From: Granulicella sp.
Lineage (GTDB): Bacteria; Acidobacteriota; Terriglobia; Terriglobales; Acidobacteriaceae
Assembly: GCA_027365345.1 (NCBI GenBank)
Contig: DAHXNO010000057.1
Span: forward strand, 1-36,032
Reading direction: 5' to 3'
Length of the DNA stretch: 36,032 nt
Shown piece by piece: positions 16,168 through 25,059 of this stretch. Made by a program: the position numbers and the translations under genes. How positions within the stretch are numbered: position 1 is the first letter of the stretch; every line of letters starts with the position of its first letter. The notes below the pieces were generated by a model. That model had not been told where the DNA came from. It made no database searches and worked only from the letters and a program-made list of their open reading frames with translations.

Positions 16168-16319
16168 TTGGATCCTCGTGAGAATGAAGGTGGGTTGGAT
16201 AGAGTTGCTACGCCAAGCTCTTCGGGAGAAATGCTATCGCGTCATCTTCCTGTTCCCACGTTTCCTCTTCCCTCAGGCCATTGCGGTGGCCCAGGTTGGG
16301 GGAACGCGCAAGCCGAGGA

Positions 16320-17180
16320 CTACCGTTCTCCCCAGTGGAGCTTGGCGCGCAGGACGTTGAAGAAGCCGTTGGGGTGAAGGCTGAGCAAGTGAACCTCGCG
16401 GTTGGAGCGGCGGCAGAGGATGCGGTCATTCAGGGCCAGTTCGACAGCCTCCTGGCCATCGACGGTGAGGTACATCTCCTGCGGAATGACGTCCACCACC
16501 ACCGCAACCTCGGTATCGCCGGGGAAGACGATGGGACGGATGGTGAGCAGGTGGGGGCAGATGGCAGAGAGGATCATCGCGTTGACGCCCGGGGTGAGGA
16601 TGGGTCCGTTGGCGGCCAGATTGTAAGCCGTGGACCCGGTGGGCGTGGAGACGATGACTCCGTCGGCGCGGAAACGTGCGACGAACTGGCCGTCGAGTTC
16701 GATGGCGAACTCGCCCATGCGGGCGATGGCTCCCTTGGAGAGAACCACGTCATTGAGCGCCTCCCACTCGCGCACGAGCGCTCCCTGGCGGAAGAGTTGA
16801 GCATGCATCAGTCTGCGGCTGTTGATGACGGCGGCGCCGGCAATCCATGCCTCCATGGTGTCATAGAGGTCGGCGATGGGAACCTCGGTGAGGAAGCCAA
16901 GCGACCCGAGGTTGACGGCGAGGATCGGCGTGGTGGTGGAAGCGAAAGCGCGGGCGGCGGAGAGGAGGGTTCCATCGCCACCCAGGCAGACGACTAGTTC
17001 CGGCGCATGGGAGGCCATCTCCGTGCGATTGACGGCGAGGTGGTTCAGGCCGGTGTACGAGACGCAGGTGGGCTCCAGGATGGGAGTAAGACCATGGTCT
17101 TGTAGCCAGTCGACAAGTTCGGTGAGAACGATCTTCAACTCCGGCTTCTGTGGCTTGGAGATGATGGCGACCTTGGGCAT
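16320..17180 (-). CDS. nadK: NAD kinase
   Basis: This enzyme phosphorylates NAD to NADP with ATP or polyphosphate in the cytoplasm. The 286-residue protein has the GGDGT motif (67-71), the LGFLTE segment, NDVVLSKG and the conserved STPTGSTAYNLAANGP loop, all diagnostic of NadK. The length is normal. It starts with ATG at 17180. It follows the 978-residue unknown protein by 227 bases and precedes the dehydrogenase. A tlyA-nadK association is common in bacteria; here the unknown gene separates the two. The 227-base gap upstream shows no clear promoter to me. Confidence 0.97.
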   Translation of the reverse strand: MPKVAIISKPQKPELKIVLTELVDWLQDHGLTPILEPTCVSYTGLNHLAVNRTEMASHAPELVVCLGGDGTLLSAARAFASTTTPILAVNLGSLGFLTEVPIADLYDTMEAWIAGAAVINSRRLMHAQLFRQGALVREWEALNDVVLSKGAIARMGEFAIELDGQFVARFRADGVIVSTPTGSTAYNLAANGPILTPGVNAMILSAICPHLLTIRPIVFPGDTEVAVVVDVIPQEMYLTVDGQEAVELALNDRILCRRSNREVHLLSLHPNGFFNVLRAKLHWGER

Positions 17181-17407
17181 GATGAGTTGAGTGTATCGTG
17201 ACCGGCCAGCCCTGGATTCGCAGGGAAACTCGAATCGTGATGGCGAGACAGCGGGGAGTGTGGGTTACGCCGGGCAATCCGCAGGCTTACTTCAGGCGGA
17301 AGTGGAACATCTGGGCCGCAACTCCGGATCGAGCCAAACGGCGGAGACGCCTGCGCGGTTGATCGAGCCGAAAGAGAAGCACGGATCAGCCCCGTCCCTT
17401 CGGGACG

Positions 17408-20344
17408 TTACTCTGCTCCGGGTGGAACAGTCTGCGGGGATGCGGTGGTGGGCGCAGCCGCAGGGGTCTGTTGGGTTGTGGAGGGCATCTGAGACTGCAC
17501 CGCCGACGGCGTTAGCGTTGGAGTTGGTGTGGTTGGCCTGGGCGCCGGACCGCTGAAGGGCATGGAGATTGGGGTGGCCTGGGTTGCACCTGTCGCGGAG
17601 GGCAGTGTCGGCGCCCCGGATGATTTGATGGCCGCCGGTTGGACCGCCGCGCCGGAGCTTGCTGGTTGGGAAGGCGCAGGAGCGGACGCAGGCTGTGCGG
17701 AGCGATTGGGAACGGCGGCCGAGGTGGATGGTTGCGAAGCCGAGGCCGAAGCTGAGGCCGATGACGGCTGCGGATTTACGGCTGCAGTAGTTGACGGCTG
17801 AACCTCCGCGGGCGCAGGGAGCGCAGCCGGCGGCGGGGGCGCGGGCTTTGGGATGGGTGTGGACAGCGTGAGCGTCGCTATCTCGGTGGGATCATCGCGC
17901 AGCTTGAAGTAGAGGGTCTTCCCATCGGAAGGGGTGGGGACGTTGAAGCTGGAGTCGGTGAAGCCGATGGGAACCTCAGTGGGATGGGTGAAGTCCCTGG
18001 CGGCGCTGAAGTATTGCGCCAGATAGAGATCATCCCCCTGGATGGTGCAGGTGGGATCCGCGAGCGTGGTGCAGTGAACGGCCGTGATGTGAGGCCTGCG
18101 GACGAGGGTGCCGAGGGTAATCCATGCGCCGTCGGCTCCGTCAGCCGCGACAGCGCGGATGCGCAGCTTGCCGAAGGCGGATCTGCCGAAGGCGCGAAGA
18201 AGATTGAGGGAAGCCACGGCGGTGTGTTCGTCCTGCAGGACCAGGCTGTTGTCCCGGAGGGATAGTTCTGTGCTGAGGGCTCCGTCCGCGGTTGCGACTT
18301 GAATTTTCTCTGTGCGGGGGAAGTTTGTTCGAGTCTGGACCACGAAGGTGAGCGTGCCGTCCAGCGGAATATCGCCGGCGTCCGACAGGGTAACCGGGAG
18401 GCCGCCGCGTGGCTGTGCGGGGTTGGCGTGGACGTAGACCAGTTGCAGGCTGGGGCGGGCGGCGAGGACCTGGATGGAGACGTTCCGGGTTCGACCGTCC
18501 TTGAGTCTTACGATGGCCTGAGATCCGAAGCTGGGAGAGACAGCGGATTGGGCCTGGAGTTGCAGCGTTCCAGGCTGGCTGGCGTCATCGTCGGCGTTGC
18601 TGTTCGAGGAGGGGATCACGGGCGTGAAGGTTTGATGATCGATCTCGACCGAGGCGACGTTCTGCAGGCCCTGACCGGTGAGGGTGGCGACGTAGTCGCC
18701 CGTATGGATCCTGAGTTCGCTCAAGGTAATGTCATTGGTGTAGACGGTGAGCGGAAGGGTAACCGGCTTGGGTTCGCCATACTGCTGGATGGCGAGCGAG
18801 TAACTGCCCGGTGCAACGCCTTTGAGCGAGAGGTTGAGATCCAGCATGGCTTGAGCCGACCGCTGGCCGCTGGATTGAGGCTTGAAGGCTACATGGCCAG
18901 CCTCTCCGGCGGCGCTGGTGAGCTGGATGTGCTGCACGCAGCCTGTGCCTTCCGCCGTGAGGGAGAGATGGTTAGCCAATCCGGCGAGCAGTTGCGTGTC
19001 ACCCAGGATCTTCCAGTCTTTGCCGGCTGTCTGCTGAACAGTGAGGGTGGGCCCCTGAAAGGGGGTGAAACCCCAGTAGCCGCGGACCGTGCCGGAGAGG
19101 AGGAGGCTGGAGGCGGGGGCGGGAGGGCCAGCGGCAGCATCGGGAGCGAGCGGCCAGGCACGGTCGGGATTCAGCCTTCGCCGTCCATCGTCTTTGGCCA
19201 CGACCAGGCCTCCGGCGGCGGCGTCTGGCACGATCGCGAGGTCGGTAGAGCCCGCGCTGCGATTCAGGTGCAGGACCATATCATGCGCGAAGCCGGTGGA
19301 GAACACGAGCGGCGCTCCAACCAGCGGAAGGACCATCCGAGGTTGAGCCAGGCAGACCACCTCCTGGAGATCGGGAGGGCGCAGGTGCGGGGGTTTGACG
19401 CTCTGGATCGCAGGAAGACCTACGACGATGACCGACATCGGGTTATGGAAGGAGGGCGGCTTGTTGAGCTTGAGATTCAGGGTGTCTCCCTGCGGAAAGC
19501 TAAGGCCAGGGATGTACTGATACTGCGCGGTGTGCAGACTGCCTACAAGGGCGATCAGGTCCACGACCGTGCCGACGTAGGCGGAGTAGTAGCCTCCGCC
19601 AGCCGCCTGGGTGGTGGAGGCGGTATTAATGAAATCAGAGGAGGGCCCGCCGGAGAGCGCCTCCGCGATGCCCTGCCCATGGCCATCGTTGAGGATGACC
19701 GGCGCCCGGGATTGGGTGAGACAGGTGACCTGCTCCTCTACCGGCTGACTAAAGCATGCGGCGTTGGGTTGCAGGGCCAGCGTAGCGGCGAGTTTGGCGG
19801 AGCGCTGCTGGATGGTCTTCGCATCAGCGTCGGCAACGCTCTGCATGGCCTGGAGGTAGTGCTGGATGCGTTCCTCCTCGAAGGATGCCTCGTTGAGGTC
19901 GGCGTCGGCGCGGATAAAAGTTCCGGGGTTACCCCGCACGGCAGAGCGAAGCGTCTTGAAGTCGCCGCCGGTCTTGGGAGCGATGAAGAGCAATGCCTGC
20001 TGGGCTCCTTGAGGGACCACGACGGTAGTGCCTTCGTCGGTCTTGCGACTCCAGGTATCGATGGCGGTGAACCAGTTATCCGGGGGCTCGTTGGTGGCTC
20101 CGCGAAGGAAGGCAACGACGAGCAAGAAGTGATTGGACTGGGTGCGAGGGAGGTCTGCCTTGACCCAAAGACGATCTCCGGGTTGGAGGTCAGGAACCTG
20201 CGCGATGGGAAGCGTCAGGCCGTTGCGAGTGACTTGCACCTGGATTTTAGGTCCGACGAGATCAAAACGGGCGCCGTCAGCGCGGAGCGCCGAGGGAAGG
20301 AATAGTGCAACGAGAGAGATTGCTACGACTCCAAAGGCCTTCAT
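17408..20344 (-). CDS. Large secreted protein of unknown function with Pro/Ala/Ser/Thr-rich tail
   Basis: I do not recognise this 978-residue protein. A signal peptide is clear (hydrophobic residues 5-18, likely cleavage after ALRA at 22). Residues about 25-500 alternate short beta-like segments with few charged runs. Around 545-640 a segment (LSELRIHTGDYVATLTGQGL, then VASVEIDHQTF) resembles an IPT/TIG or other Ig-like fold, as does the following region to about 820. From about 830 to the end it is low-complexity Pro, Ala, Ser, Thr and Gln, with an SASASASAS run, as in wall- or surface-spanning linkers. GGAAGAG lies directly before the ATG. It sits between tlyA and nadK. A cell-surface or periplasmic structural or binding role is inference. 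The long opposite-strand frame here lacks a protein-like composition. Confidence 0.82.
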   Translation of the reverse strand: MKAFGVVAISLVALFLPSALRADGARFDLVGPKIQVQVTRNGLTLPIAQVPDLQPGDRLWVKADLPRTQSNHFLLVVAFLRGATNEPPDNWFTAIDTWSRKTDEGTTVVVPQGAQQALLFIAPKTGGDFKTLRSAVRGNPGTFIRADADLNEASFEEERIQHYLQAMQSVADADAKTIQQRSAKLAATLALQPNAACFSQPVEEQVTCLTQSRAPVILNDGHGQGIAEALSGGPSSDFINTASTTQAAGGGYYSAYVGTVVDLIALVGSLHTAQYQYIPGLSFPQGDTLNLKLNKPPSFHNPMSVIVVGLPAIQSVKPPHLRPPDLQEVVCLAQPRMVLPLVGAPLVFSTGFAHDMVLHLNRSAGSTDLAIVPDAAAGGLVVAKDDGRRRLNPDRAWPLAPDAAAGPPAPASSLLLSGTVRGYWGFTPFQGPTLTVQQTAGKDWKILGDTQLLAGLANHLSLTAEGTGCVQHIQLTSAAGEAGHVAFKPQSSGQRSAQAMLDLNLSLKGVAPGSYSLAIQQYGEPKPVTLPLTVYTNDITLSELRIHTGDYVATLTGQGLQNVASVEIDHQTFTPVIPSSNSNADDDASQPGTLQLQAQSAVSPSFGSQAIVRLKDGRTRNVSIQVLAARPSLQLVYVHANPAQPRGGLPVTLSDAGDIPLDGTLTFVVQTRTNFPRTEKIQVATADGALSTELSLRDNSLVLQDEHTAVASLNLLRAFGRSAFGKLRIRAVAADGADGAWITLGTLVRRPHITAVHCTTLADPTCTIQGDDLYLAQYFSAARDFTHPTEVPIGFTDSSFNVPTPSDGKTLYFKLRDDPTEIATLTLSTPIPKPAPPPPAALPAPAEVQPSTTAAVNPQPSSASASASASQPSTSAAVPNRSAQPASAPAPSQPASSGAAVQPAAIKSSGAPTLPSATGATQATPISMPFSGPAPRPTTPTPTLTPSAVQSQMPSTTQQTPAAAPTTASPQTVPPGAE

Positions 20345-20459
20345 CTCTTCCAGTTTAGACGCGTCACTGTAATTAAACGGCTACTCCAAAGGCACGTCTG
20401 AACTCAGGTGCTTGATTTCAATCACTTTGCCATCCTGGTGGAACAATGGGGCGGGGAGG

Positions 20460-21233
20460 TCAGGCCCAGCGGAGATGGAGGAGAAACTCCCGATTGCCTT
20501 CCATGCCCAGGATGGGTGAGTCCATGGTGGAGAGCACCTGGCCGTTCAAGGCTTGGACGGCGAACTTGACACGCTCGAGGGCGAGTTGATGGGCGGCCGG
20601 GTCGCGGACGATTCCGCCCTTGCCGACGTGTTCGCGGCCGGCTTCAAACTGCGGCTTGACCAGCAAGACGGCGTCTCCGTTCCAGCGCTGATCCGCCGCA
20701 GCCAGCGCGGCGGTGACGGCGGGCAGGACCAGCGTGGCGGAGATAAAGCTGACGTCCATGGCGAAGAAACGGATGGGTTGAGGAGAGCGGGAGAGAAGCT
20801 CACCCGGAGTGAGGAGGCGGGCGTTGGTTCGCTCCATCAGGGTGACGCGGGGATCGGAGCGAAGTTTTTGGTGGATCTGGCCGTAACCGGTGTCAATGGC
20901 CAGAACGCTGGAGGCTCCATGCTGCAACAGGCAGTCGGTAAAGCCGCCGGTGGAGGCTCCGATATCGGCGGTGGCGAGGTCCTGGACGGGGATGCTCCAG
21001 GTGGCGAGAGCGGCTTGAAGTTTGAGGCCGCCTCGGGAGACGTAGCGCAGGTCTTCGCCGAGCAGGCGGATGGCCGCATCGGCGGCTACCTGGGTTCCTG
21101 GCTTGTCCACGCGTTGTTCCTCGACGAGGACGCGGCCGGCCAGGATGATGGCCTGGGCGCGCTCACGGGAGGCAGCCAGGGAGCGGTCCACCAGCAGCTT
21201 ATCGAGACGGAGTTTGTCGAGACGGAGCTTCAT
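20460..21233 (-). CDS. tlyA: TlyA-family rRNA 2'-O-methyltransferase (S4 plus FtsJ-like domains)
   Basis: The 257-residue protein has an S4 RNA-binding domain (about 8-66, LRLDKLLVDRSLAASRERAQ) and an FtsJ-like methyltransferase domain. The SAM site is ADIGASTGGFTD (89-100); Asp160 in MDVSF and Lys193 in LLVKPQFE fit the K-D-K-E catalytic set, with GNREFLLHL at the end. TlyA methylates ribosomal RNA; some members are annotated as haemolysin A. The ATG at 21233 was chosen since upstream codons show no homology. The N-terminus has an in-frame duplication, LRLDKLRLDK. The ribosome-binding site is weak. Confidence 0.93.
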   Translation of the reverse strand: MKLRLDKLRLDKLLVDRSLAASRERAQAIILAGRVLVEEQRVDKPGTQVAADAAIRLLGEDLRYVSRGGLKLQAALATWSIPVQDLATADIGASTGGFTDCLLQHGASSVLAIDTGYGQIHQKLRSDPRVTLMERTNARLLTPGELLSRSPQPIRFFAMDVSFISATLVLPAVTAALAAADQRWNGDAVLLVKPQFEAGREHVGKGGIVRDPAAHQLALERVKFAVQALNGQVLSTMDSPILGMEGNREFLLHLRWA

Positions 21234-21824
21234 GAGTACGGCGCAGGCGGACCCTTCGCAACTCGATAACCGTTGTGCGGCCCATTGGCCGATCTTTCCA
21301 CATGGCATCTGAAATGGAACGTAGGGAAAGGCTGCAGAAGGAAGCCTATAAAAGAGTTGCTCCCAGAGACAGAATAGCGGAGGATGGGCAACCATGGGCC
21401 GGAGGTATACGGATAAGATGCAAGACCCAGGGAATGAAATGGGAGGGGCAGCCGGGCGGCGGAATGCGCCGAAGCACACGGGCCTGGTGGCGGCCAACGC
21501 GGCATTGCCGTGGATTTTGCGCCACAGGAGGGTGATGCCGCGTCTGCTGGAGACGCTGCCGGGAGGAAGGTTTCGGCAGTGCGGAAGCCGCCGGGATGGG
21601 CCTTGCGGAACTGAAGGCGTACGCCTGCCTCGTTGCGCTAAGGAATGACGTACACTGAGCATTCAGAGGGCAGGGCATTCAGAGGGCGGGCTTTCAGAAG
21701 GCTGAGTAGTCCAAGGCGCAGGGTTCTCTGGAATGAGGCTGGAAGAGCACGGGTTCCAGCTTTGATGCGTAACGGCTGCCTGCTTCCGCATCCTGGGGAC
21801 AATCCATTCGAGCGAGTACGTTCT
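21234..21824. other. Intergenic region between divergent tlyA and sigma-factor genes
   Basis: About 590 bases lie between the divergently transcribed tlyA and the ECF sigma-factor gene. Open frames exist on both strands but are rich in Arg, Pro and Gly with no protein-like pattern, so I take them as non-coding. The only structure I can support is a three-copy 16-base tandem repeat at 21659-21706. Promoters for both genes should lie here, but I see no confident consensus. Confidence 0.5.
21659..21706. repeat. Three-copy 16-bp tandem repeat upstream of the sigma-factor gene
   Basis: The unit GCATTCAGAGGGCAGG (21659-21674) is repeated at 21675-21690 with one change, and a more diverged copy follows at 21691-21706 (CTTTCAGAAGGCTGAG). 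It ends about 118 bases before the sigma-factor start. The period is regular. It could be a regulator-binding array or simple slippage. Confidence 0.7.
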
Positions 21825-22388
21825 ATGAATAGTGGTATGGATGAAGCAAAAGCGTTAGTGCAGCCGGAACCCGATGGCGAGTTGCTGACACGGGTTCAGC
21901 GAGGCGATGAGCGGGCCATGGCCGTATTCTTCGACAGGTACTCGAAGATCGTCTACTCGGTGGCCTTGCGCGTATTGCGCGATAGCGCGTCCGCCGAAGA
22001 TGTGATGCAAGAGATCTTCATGCAGATCTGGAGAAGTCCGAACAGTTTTGCCGCCAGCAAAGGCGCCCTGGGCGGATGGCTGGCGGTGATGGCGCGCAAC
22101 CGGTCAGTGGACATGCTGCGACGCCGACGGCCCAGCGAACTGATGGAAGAGTTGACGCTGGCCACGGCCTGCAATCTGGGCGATGACGCCGAGCGGTCGC
22201 TGCTGGTGCAACGCGCCCAGGCGGCCGTGAAGTTACTGCCGATGGAACAACGAAAGACACTGGAGATGGCGTTCTTCGATGGACTGACCCATGCCGAGAT
22301 CACAGAGATGACGGGAGACTCCGTAGGAACAGTGAAGAATCGAATGCGTAGCGCGTTGGTGACGCTGAGAAAGGGAGTGCAGGCATGA
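21825..22388 (+). CDS. ECF-type RNA polymerase sigma factor (SigK-like)
   Basis: This 187-residue sigma-70 family factor of the ECF group redirects RNA polymerase to a set of promoters. Region 2 spans about 24-90 (FFDRYSKIVYSVALRVL, then SAEDVMQEIFMQIWRSP, the -10 recognition part). Region 4 spans about 125-182 (LLPMEQRKTLEMAFFDGLTH, then AEITEMTGDSVGTVKNRMRS, the -35 helix-turn-helix). The ATG at 21825 is the best match to normal ECF length; a second ATG at 21837 is also possible, and the frame is open upstream without homology. It overlaps the anti-sigma gene by ATGA, so the two are co-translated. Autoregulation is usual for such pairs but not shown here. Confidence 0.93.
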   Translation: MNSGMDEAKALVQPEPDGELLTRVQRGDERAMAVFFDRYSKIVYSVALRVLRDSASAEDVMQEIFMQIWRSPNSFAASKGALGGWLAVMARNRSVDMLRRRRPSELMEELTLATACNLGDDAERSLLVQRAQAAVKLLPMEQRKTLEMAFFDGLTHAEITEMTGDSVGTVKNRMRSALVTLRKGVQA

Positions 22389-23260
22389 ACGAAGGCAATC
22401 ACGTCACGGCTGACAATCTCTACCTGTTCGCTCTGCAGTTACTGCCGGAGGCCGAGATGCGCAACGCTGCAACCCATTTGAAAGAGTGCGCGGTTTGCCG
22501 GAGCCAGTTGGGCGAGATTCAGGGAGAGATGGTGATCTACGCGCTGACGGCGGAAGCGCGGACGCCGCCATCCCAGGCTCGCGAACGGCTGCTGCGGCAG
22601 GTTGCAGAAGAGAAGAAGGAGATTCCCCCAGAGCCGGTTGAGGAAAAGCGGGAGCCGGTGCTCTACCCACGCAATAGCAAGATGTATCTGATCGATACCC
22701 CCGAGGAGCGGGAGCCGCGCCGGGTTGCCGTGCTGATGGCGTGGTTAGGGTGGGGCGTGGTTGCCTGCCTGGCCGTGGTGACCGGGATGCAGGTGGACCA
22801 GCGGCAGATGGTGCAGCAGGACATGGCTGTGGCCACGGCGCAACTGAGCCAGAGCGAACAGCAGAATGAGAGAGCGCAAGAGGTGCTGGAGACGCTGCAC
22901 GATCCCAGCGCGATGCAGGTGGCGCTGCGTCTGCCGCTGAGCGCGTCTGCGCCTCCGAAGGTGGACCCAGAGGCTCATGTGATCTATCTTGCCCGGACCG
23001 GAGGGCTGCTATTCCTGGCCGATCACCTGGACCCGTTGCAAAGCGGAAAGACCTACGAGCTTTGGCTGCTTCCGGCGCAGGCGGGACAGCCTGCGCTTTC
23101 CGTGGGTCTGTTCAAGCCGGACGCCAACGGCAACGCCTCCGTGGTGATGCCGCAGTTGCCGCGGGGCGTAGCGGCCAAAGGCTTTGGAGTGACGATAGAG
23201 AAGGATGGCGGAGCGGGTTCTCCAACGCCGCCCATCATTCTTGCAGGCATGCAGCCCTGA
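22385..23260 (+). CDS. Zinc-type anti-sigma factor with RskA domain
   Basis: The 291-residue membrane protein should hold the upstream sigma factor inactive until an envelope signal arrives. The N-terminal anti-sigma domain has HLKECAVC, an HX3CX2C zinc motif (His31, Cys35, Cys38). A charged linker (about 70-112) leads to a single membrane segment at about 114-136. The outer part (about 137-291) is an RskA/anti-sigma-K domain, with a coiled segment rich in Gln and Glu (137-165) and the family pattern GKTYELWLLPAQ and PVGLF-like strands. AAGGGAG precedes the ATG, which overlaps the sigma-factor stop. The convergent neighbour is a propeller lipoprotein, which could be part of the regulon or chance. 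Confidence 0.93.
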   Translation: MNEGNHVTADNLYLFALQLLPEAEMRNAATHLKECAVCRSQLGEIQGEMVIYALTAEARTPPSQARERLLRQVAEEKKEIPPEPVEEKREPVLYPRNSKMYLIDTPEEREPRRVAVLMAWLGWGVVACLAVVTGMQVDQRQMVQQDMAVATAQLSQSEQQNERAQEVLETLHDPSAMQVALRLPLSASAPPKVDPEAHVIYLARTGGLLFLADHLDPLQSGKTYELWLLPAQAGQPALSVGLFKPDANGNASVVMPQLPRGVAAKGFGVTIEKDGGAGSPTPPIILAGMQP

Positions 23261-23424
23261 GATGCGGCACTGCGCCCGGTGGGAGAGATCGGGCGAGAGC
23301 GGTTGCCGCTGAGAGCGCGACGCGATGGAAGCGTGGAGCAGCCGAGGTTGCGACAGGCCAGATTTGTGAGGCGGCGGTTGGGGCCGGATGGGAAACGAAG
23401 AGACGATTCCCTGGTTATGCCGAC

Positions 23425-25059
23425 TCAGGGGGCTGTGACCTCCACCATGAGACCATTGCCTTGCAGCGGGATGTGGGTGGACACCTGGTTAGTGTCCGTA
23501 TGGATCACGCTCAGGTACTGATTGTCGGATGAGGTAACGTACACCCTGCCGGTAGGCAGGCCACCGGTGGCGGCGACCGAGTTGGGATGGCCAAAGATGA
23601 CGTTGGACTGGCCGTTGGCGAGAAGAGTAGCAGCCGAGCCGGAGACGCCGCAGATGGTTGTGGTGACGGTATCACTTTCCAGACTGATCACCGTGACAGA
23701 GCCTTGACCCAGGCCGCAGGTTCCGGTGCTGTCCAGTTCGTTGGTCACGTAAGCTGCGGGGGGATTGCCCTCAATGCCTTGCAGGACCGAGACCATATTG
23801 GCGCCGATGCCGACGGGGACGGTGGCTACCACATTTCCGAAACCTACGCCATCCTCTGGGTTGGTGGGCACGCAGTTGGGGTTGTTCGGCTGCGCCGCAG
23901 CATTGCAGAGGGGAACATTGATGATACTAAGGCTGCCTGCAGTGAGTTGCTTCCAGCTAGCGGTGTTGGTGGGCGGCGTGCCTTTGAGTCCACTGTTGAG
24001 CGCCATGTAATAGCTGGTCTGCGAGCCGACCGTGTAGGTGACGATCTGATTCTGCTGATAGGTGGCAGTGGCGCTATAGGAGCCCATATAGTACTGCGAT
24101 ATCGACATACCCGTGGCATTATCCAAATGAGGGGCGTTACCGGCATTGAGGACGACCACTTCATCGCCCGTGGTATTCACATCCGCCCAGACCGGGTTTG
24201 TGCCGACTGTGATGGTGGGCTTGTCCACGTCGAGTTCATTACTAGGCACGTTGATGACCGAGACGGTGCCGGAGCCTTGATTCAGGATGAAGGCTCGATA
24301 GGTATTCGTGGTCATGACGCCGTAGATGGGAGCAATGCCGACCGGAATCTGTGCGGAGTCTGAGAGGGTGGTGGTCGAAACCGTCTCGATGGAGTCCACC
24401 TGACCGTTGGTTCCGGGAGCGTTCTGGCTGATGGCATAAACGCGTGGGGTGCCTTTGGCGCCCACCACATACACAGGGTTGGAGCCGCCGGCCTCGATGC
24501 CAACCGAGTCATAGAGGGCAGCGGTAGACGCGTTGACGGCGGCGATGCTATTCAATCCAGCCTGGGGAATAAAGACGGTGTCGAGTCCACTGGCGGGCGC
24601 GAAGGCGGAGATGCTCACCGGATCTGATTCCACCGGAAGCGAGGTCGCCACCACGTCACTGGTAAGGAAGGTGGATGGATTGGAGAGAGCAAATTCATCC
24701 AAGGAGCCATCGGGGTCAATCACGTACCCATTAGCGCCATTGACATCGACCTGAAGGTAGTTGGGGTCCGTGACCAGGTTCGGGGTAGCCAGGACGGTAT
24801 CGCCAGAAAAGTCCACGATGGTGGCGAGGGACGGGGCGTTGGCGATTGGAGGAATCGAGACAGCGACAGCGTACTTTGTGAGCTGGCCCGCGGGGCCGAC
24901 CGGATTGATGGCCTGGACCACGGGACGATAGTTATCGCCGCAGCCGGCGGTCGCGAATAGGATAGAGAGACCGGCCATGCCGACGAGGCTGGCTTGGCGC
25001 AGGGAGCCGAGGCGGCAAAGACGATTCCAAGGCTGATGCATAGACATTGAATGCGACAT
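23425..25059 (-). CDS. Beta-propeller (YncE-like) lipoprotein with an inserted carbohydrate-binding-type module
   Basis: The 544-residue protein has a lipoprotein leader ending at LFATAGC (Cys40) and a body of repeated propeller-like blades, for example GLDTVFIPQAGLNSIAAVN, YRAFILNQGSGTVSVINV and GRVYVTSSDNQYLSVIHTD. This resembles the YncE/SMP-30-type seven-bladed propellers found at cell surfaces. Between two blades, at about residues 326-373 (24084 down to 23941), lies a segment with YQQNQIVTYTVGSQTSYYMA and later ASWKQL. It fits the spacing of chitin-binding type 3/CBM5-12 modules (Y..G..V.Y....Y.A......P.....W..L). The start is uncertain: I chose the ATG at 25059; a TTG at 25107 and ATGs at 25047 and 25041 are alternatives. 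Function unknown; binding of a surface glycan is inference. Confidence 0.85.
   Translation of the reverse strand: MSHSMSMHQPWNRLCRLGSLRQASLVGMAGLSILFATAGCGDNYRPVVQAINPVGPAGQLTKYAVAVSIPPIANAPSLATIVDFSGDTVLATPNLVTDPNYLQVDVNGANGYVIDPDGSLDEFALSNPSTFLTSDVVATSLPVESDPVSISAFAPASGLDTVFIPQAGLNSIAAVNASTAALYDSVGIEAGGSNPVYVVGAKGTPRVYAISQNAPGTNGQVDSIETVSTTTLSDSAQIPVGIAPIYGVMTTNTYRAFILNQGSGTVSVINVPSNELDVDKPTITVGTNPVWADVNTTGDEVVVLNAGNAPHLDNATGMSISQYYMGSYSATATYQQNQIVTYTVGSQTSYYMALNSGLKGTPPTNTASWKQLTAGSLSIINVPLCNAAAQPNNPNCVPTNPEDGVGFGNVVATVPVGIGANMVSVLQGIEGNPPAAYVTNELDSTGTCGLGQGSVTVISLESDTVTTTICGVSGSAATLLANGQSNVIFGHPNSVAATGGLPTGRVYVTSSDNQYLSVIHTDTNQVSTHIPLQGNGLMVEVTAP

Noticed and set aside
16168-16319. Possible small gene between nadK and the dehydrogenase
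   Set aside because: Only short low-complexity frames are visible; nothing resembles a protein or RNA gene.
18299-20305. Long plus-strand open frame of 668 codons opposite the 978-residue secreted protein
   Set aside because: It is Gly/Arg/Glu-rich with no signal peptide, motif or domain pattern. The minus-strand reading has a signal peptide, ribosome-binding site and natural composition.
23261-23424. Possible small protein between the anti-sigma and lipoprotein genes
   Set aside because: The plus-strand frame at 23279-23521 runs deep into the lipoprotein gene and is Arg-rich without a motif.
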